In this document: positions 59,039 to 64,000 of the stretch, piece by piece
Layout: every line of letters starts with the position of its first letter
How positions within the stretch are numbered: the first letter of the stretch is position 1
DNA from: Podocnemis expansa
Taxonomy: Eukaryota > Chordata > Testudines > Podocnemididae
Assembly (NCBI GenBank): GCA_007922195.1
Contig: ML682059.1
Coordinates: 15,796,653 to 15,860,652, forward strand
DNA length: 64,000 bases
Reading direction: 5' to 3'
Made by a program: the position numbers and the translations under genes
Notes under the pieces: generated by a model
The model's database searches: none
What the model was told of the DNA's origin: nothing
Seen by the model: only the letters and a program-made list of their open reading frames with translations

Positions 59039-59269
59039 AGATGAATGAGAACACCCCATGGAGATGAATACTGCCTGAAAAAAATAGTTCTGAAAGTTCT
59101 GACTCATTCATCCCAATGAGGAGTTTATCTTCCACCTATTCCAAAGTCTACCTCTGTCTTTGTGGTTGCATGCCTGTATTCAAAATAATCTCACTATGCA
59201 CATGAAATTTAGAGAATGCTGAAAATAAAGGGAAGCATATTTTATGTGTGGTCTTGTACTTGGAGCTGA

Positions 59270-59385
59270 ACTGTAACAGGATCTTCAAGCATCTAACAAA
59301 GTAGGATTTGCTACCATGAAAGCTCATGTGATAAATAAATTTGTTAGTCTTTAAAAGTGCCACCAGACTCCTTGTTTGTGTAGCA
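59270..59385 (+). mobile_element. Penelope-type terminal fragment with hammerhead-like remnant
   Basis: It reads GCATCTAACAAAGTAGGATT, then ATGAAAGCTCATGTGATAAA, then TTTGTTAGTCTTTAAAAGTG and GACTCCTTGTTTG. The order matches the hammerhead-like terminus at 51419-51460, with the core decayed to CTAACAA and GAAA kept. The upstream part (59040-59270) may belong to the same element. Confidence 0.55.
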
Positions 59386-61910
59386 AGGTGGTTTTCATGT
59401 TTTGTGAAGGAAGGGGTTTAAAAGCCTTGGGAAAGGAGAAGTCAGTTAATAAGAGCAAGCAGCTGCAAAGCCAATCAGGGCCCAAGAGATCAGTATACAA
59501 GAAGGCTGCAGCAACAGCCCTAGGCAGTCTTCCCCTGGTGCTTGAGGGGAAAGTATGTTCTGCCTGACTAGCTACAGGAGGAAAGAACAGGCACTGTTCT
59601 GTGTGGAGTGTCAGGGGTTGGTGGGAGCTCGAGCCTATAAACTTGATACAAGGGCAAGAGATATCTGGGGGTGGTGAGGGCCAAGGGACCTCAGGACCAC
59701 ATTGGTGGCTGAGAATGTGGCAAGTTATGACACACACAGTCTCTTGGCTAGGACCCAAAGAAGTGGAAAGACCTGGGTCCCTTCCTGCCTCCCCCCAGAA
59801 TGCCAGTGGATGGCACCAGGACTAGTGGCTCTCACAGACCCTGAGTGGGATGTCTGGACTACAGCCTGTCCCAGAATGGGGGAACTTAATAGAGGGACTT
59901 GGCTGAGGCACTGGACAGAAGCTAAGGGAGAGAGAGAGAGAGCATAGATAACTAAATGGGCATGTACTTGTGCTGTTCCTCAGAACTATCACCAGGAGGT
60001 GTCCATCACGTGAGCCTTGCATTAGCGAATGTCTACAGGAACGTCTTGATCAAATTATTCCAAATGTGTACCACAAATTCTGATCCAGACTCTATTGCGG
60101 CATACCAGTTTTGCAAACACTCTACCTATAAGAGCTCTTTAAATATTAAAATCAGCTCCTTATTAGAGGAGTTGGTATCTAAAGAGCACCTTGATCGCAT
60201 GACCACAACTTGCATCCAAACTCGACCCCTGTCTCTTATGTAACACAAAAATATTGTGGAAGGGTATGTCACACCACAATTTCCATGTTAAAAGCAATGA
60301 AAAAATACACAGCAATTCTGTGTTTTGGGGTTAGGGTATCACTTTAGAAAGTATGTGCTTCATTTATTTTTTCCATAGAAGTTTATGGAAGAAAATTATC
60401 ATCTGAGATTTTTTACAACTGTATTTTTTAAGGGCTATGCAACAAAAGTTTTTCTAGCATCTGACATTTGGACTCCTTTTTCCAACATACCATAGCTCCT
60501 TTAGGGATTAATTTATTATGTATGCACCCATGCTTTTTTATAGATTGCATGAATTATTGTACAAAGTCTAAATTTGTTTTCTTTATTCATTTTAAATGAT
60601 AAATACAACTTAACATTTTCCACTAAACTACATTCCTTACCCAGTGCAGTGGGACTCGTTGCCCCTTATGTCAGTGCTGATTTCACTCAGTCGTGCTTCT
60701 TTGTCGTGTCAGTGCCACCACTGTCATAGAGATTCATGTAGTTAGCACAAGCAGATAAACTCTAACAGTGATTTCTTTAAGTCCTGTTGCAGATTGCTTG
60801 TCTCACCAGGACAATCTTACTAAATAGCAAAGGAATGCCACTTTTATGTGTGGTGAAGAGGCAGTATTATACTGGAGGCTCTTACTTGAAATCCAGCAAC
60901 CCATCTAATACCACCCCTGGAAGCTATAAAGTGTTAACTATTAACCTCATCCTTTTGCAAGATGACTTTAAATGGGTAAAGGACGTGTGTCTATATCGAA
61001 GGGATGGATATATATTTTTTAAAAATAAATAATGGTGTGATGGGATTGGGGGGACGAGTTTAAATCTCGATGGGCCTTGGAATCAAGCCTGTTTCAGTCA
61101 GATTGTGGCCCTGCTAACAAATCCAATAGCAGTTAATCTGATCATCTGCTCTCTAGTTTTCATGCTGTGTTTTCTTCAGAGTTCCTTCTCCTAGTTCCAG
61201 TCTGTGACAGTGTGATAAGACACAAGAAATTTAGTCATCATTGCTGCAGTAAAGGAGCTCAGAGAAGGGATTATGATATTCCATAACCCTTACATTAGAC
61301 ACGGACGGGGCAGCCACTGCTGTGATTACAGGCCTGAGCACTGCTGTTACTTTCCCCCTCTCTCTTGCTACTTATTTATATTATTTATTTTATTTTACTT
61401 TTTTTTTCCCAATGAAAGCCTTAGAAGATTAGCTCAGAAATAGTCGTCATTGCAATCAACCTCATAAATCTCGTTGTCTGGAACTCAGAATTTACGCAGC
61501 TCAGAGGGCTGTTACACTTCTAACCAACACTGGCAAGATAACTCTCAAGTAAGTTATCGAAAACATTCATCCGCTATTCAGTCATTATTAGGAAATTCAA
61601 ACAGTGTAAGCTGAACAAATCAACACGGAATACAGAGAGGATGCCAGAGGATGCACTGATTTACAGAAAATATAGTTTACTGCTGAGGCAAGGGAGAGAT
61701 TTTGCTGGCTTCTGTAGTCTCTACACATTGCAATATGTTGTGATGAAAATTCTTCCAGAAGACCTTTCAGTTCTGAAAAGCAAGAAGAATTTTAGTGGTA
61801 TCACTGAAGTAACAGTTATAATTTATGTGAATTCATGATTCAATATTGAGTATAATTTATATTATCTCTGATCCTTGTATAAAGGGACTTTTTGAAAACT
61901 TAAGTATGAT
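59386..61910. other. Unassigned DNA
   Basis: It contains a short (GA)n at 59929-59942. The open frames (59351-59758 minus, 59601-59947 plus) have no recognisable domain. Positions 60600-61560 are free of simple repeats. Confidence 0.45.
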
Positions 61911-62369
61911 CAGGGCATCGCTAGTGCTGGGAACATGGGGCTCGTGCCCTGAGTCTCAGTGCCAGTGCCCCAGGTCTCCCAGAGACTGGAGACCCAACCA
62001 CCGCTGGCCCAATGTGGCCTCCCTCTGGGGCCCAGGGATCCAGGGCTTGGCTGCTGCCAGCCCGCCTAGGGCCATCCCTTGAGGAGATGGGGCTCAGGAC
62101 CAATTGGCCTACATGGGCCTCCCCCCAGCCAGTCCGTCCCAGGGGCAGGGCAGAGCAGGCCAGGGCAGGCTGGCGTGTGGCCACGGCCCTGCAGAACTCC
62201 AGCTACATGCCCGCCCCACCGCCTGGGCCAGAACACCGCTGTGGAGCCCAGCAAACAGTAGGGCTTGGGGTGATAGCCCCGCCCTCAGGGATAGCCCTGG
62301 ACCCGCCCCCTCTGCCCCCCACCCCTCCAGCCTGGCCCTAAACCTATTTTGGGGGCAGTGACGCCCCTG
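61911..62369. mobile_element. hAT-like GC-rich non-autonomous element
   Basis: It is flanked by AGTATGAT (61903-61910) and AGTGTGAT (62370-62377), an 8-bp duplication with one mismatch. The ends are CAGGGCATCGCTAGTGC and, in reverse complement, CAGGGGCGTCACTGCCC. The GC-rich interior creates overlapping frames on both strands that are not genes. Confidence 0.78.
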
Positions 62370-62377
62370 AGTGTGAT

Positions 62378-64000
62378 ACATAGTAAAATTAATTTTTTAA
62401 AAATGGAAGATAGTGAGATGGAAGACAGGTTGTAGAAACTTTACATCAGAGGCGTCCTAAAAGAGCAAAAGGAAAGTATCTTTAAAAAAATGGAAGAAGG
62501 AGGAAGGAAGGAAGGAAGAAAGAGGTTTTTCTTGTTTGTTTTTGCTTTTTACTTGACTAAAAATTGCTTTTGACATTTCAGAGTAAATGCTGGTAAATTT
62601 TCACTGTTTGTGTTATTTCCTGGACAGTGATATTATGGAGAGGGACACTATGCAGATTTGCAGTACTTTGGCCTCTGCAAAGAATAAAACTGCAATGGTT
62701 AAACATTAGCACAAAGTAAAAATTCTATTCTTGAAGAATATCCTAACAGAGGAAGGACATCTAAACAAGCTTTTTTTATAAAAATGGTAGACAGCTAAGA
62801 TTGATGGCAACGTTCCTCCTTAATTTGGGAAATTTGATATTAGAAAATTCAGCACTAAACTCCATGTAGAGATGACAGAATAAACACTTAGACTGTTTGC
62901 TAAGTAGGTAGGCAATCATCCTTACAGAAAAATAAACTGTAGTATGATCCTGTTCTGCATTCTGAACTTCTGCATTGAAAGTGGCTGCCTTGGCTATGCC
63001 TGAGAGGTATTTTAATTTGATCATAAGCCTTGGATGTTTGCAAGACTTATTTTCTTTACAGGTCCCGCTTTTTCAAAGCCTTTAAGAGGCACGATCACAA
63101 ATGACACAACACATATTCATATAAAAATGATGGGTTTGTCAGTGTTCTCTTAGCTAATCTAGGACAGTCAGTTGAACAATAACCAATGATTTTTGTATGT
63201 TTTTTGTTATTTGTTTCTTCTATCCAAATGAAATTTATTCCAAAACAAAGCATCTAGAAAATCTTCTCATATCTGGAAGATGTATTTGACAAAGTCCTCA
63301 AGCTAATCAGACTGGGAATTTGGATTGTCAAAGATCAAGGTCTGAGTTCACTTCCTGTTTCCCTTAAAAGTAAAAGAAACATAAAAAAAAAAAAAATCCC
63401 AAACTTTTGAGCCATCACCATGGGGATTTCTAAAGATGATTGAGGCTGGAATAAAAACATACCCGTTTGCTTCTAGATATAAGGAAGGACTTCCACAGTA
63501 TCATGACATTAATCAGCAAATTCAAGGTCACAACCAAATCAGTGTCAGTGAATTCCAAATAGATATATGATTGTAAAACTTTTTGTATACTATAAGTAGG
63601 AAACATAGCATAAAATTAATGGTCTTAAACACTGTGTAAAACAGCCATTTACAAAGCTTTGTGATACTAAAGTATCCTGAGTTTAGACTATGAATTGTGG
63701 ATCCATATGAACTAGCAGCAGGTTCTGGATTTTGATTTAAATTACTGACATCCAACAGTGCTGGAATTAACTTTATAAGCCAGAGTTAAAATTCCTTAAA
63801 ACCAGATTTTCAGTTTTCAAGAAGTATGTTGTCTAGCCCTGGCTTAGTAAAATATTGATAAGGCTGTGATATGCAATGATTTTCTGTCTTTGCTGATTTT
63901 CTCAGTATGTAGTCAGTTCACATTTCCCTGTGATTTGCCCGCATTCAAAGTCAGATGAAATTAGGCCAGAGTTGTCTCACTGAAGCCCACAGTGTCAGAG
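62378..64000. other. Unassigned AT-rich DNA to the window end
   Basis: A short (GGAA)n lies at about 62499-62519 and poly-A at about 63385-63397. No gene or repeat end is seen. Confidence 0.5.

Noticed and set aside
1..64000. CRISPR arrays, bacterial operons, rRNA or intact tRNA genes
   Set aside because: None seen. The periodic sequences are microsatellites or palindromes in transposons, and the tRNA-like stretches are degraded and partial.

Overview
This is vertebrate nuclear DNA with no recognisable host gene. It is dominated by transposable elements: chicken-repeat-1 (CR1) LINEs, a complete-looking PIF/Harbinger DNA transposon with many small non-autonomous relatives, hAT-type elements with 8-bp target duplications, a decayed Penelope-like retroelement, and microsatellites. 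Abundant CR1 with DNA-transposon copies bounded by still-readable target duplications suggests a non-avian sauropsid, most likely a turtle (crocodilian second). The species cannot be read from the sequence.

Layout. 1-12 kb: a CR1 3' part on the minus strand, then AT-rich DNA with Harbinger-like miniatures at 3959-4401, 7680-8191 and 9295-9681, and a nested pair at 5604-6619 in which a hAT-like element carrying a short telomere-like repeat sits inside a miniature. 12-20 kb: a 2-kb CR1 (minus), a GC-rich fold-back block, a tandem-dimer hAT element, a 1.8-kb GC-rich Harbinger-like element inserted in a small copy of its own family, and a CR1 on the plus strand. 20-29 kb: scattered miniatures, tRNA-like remnants, simple repeats and unassigned AT-rich DNA.

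29-37 kb is the richest part, a three-level nest. A plus-strand CR1 is split by a minus-strand CR1, which is split by a 4040-bp Harbinger transposon (30995-35034, target duplication ACT). The transposon carries the two genes usual for the superfamily, facing each other: a Myb/SANT-like DNA-binding protein (plus strand, broken by two TGA codons) and a 444-residue DDE transposase (minus strand, open throughout, but with lysine where the third catalytic glutamate is expected). In active relatives the Myb-like protein is thought to help the transposase reach the nucleus and bind the ends. A 503-bp miniature at 42164-42666 shares both ends with this transposon and looks like its deletion derivative.

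37-50 kb: further miniatures, two more minus-strand CR1 copies, and hAT elements with perfect 8-bp duplications at 46683-46885 and 49041-49601. 51-56 kb: a Penelope-like element with YIDD reverse-transcriptase and GIY-YIG remnants and inverted hammerhead-like termini, followed by a second GIY-YIG-type remnant. 57-64 kb: twin 280-bp miniatures, a young-looking CR1 3' end, a hAT element at 61911-62369, and unassigned AT-rich DNA.
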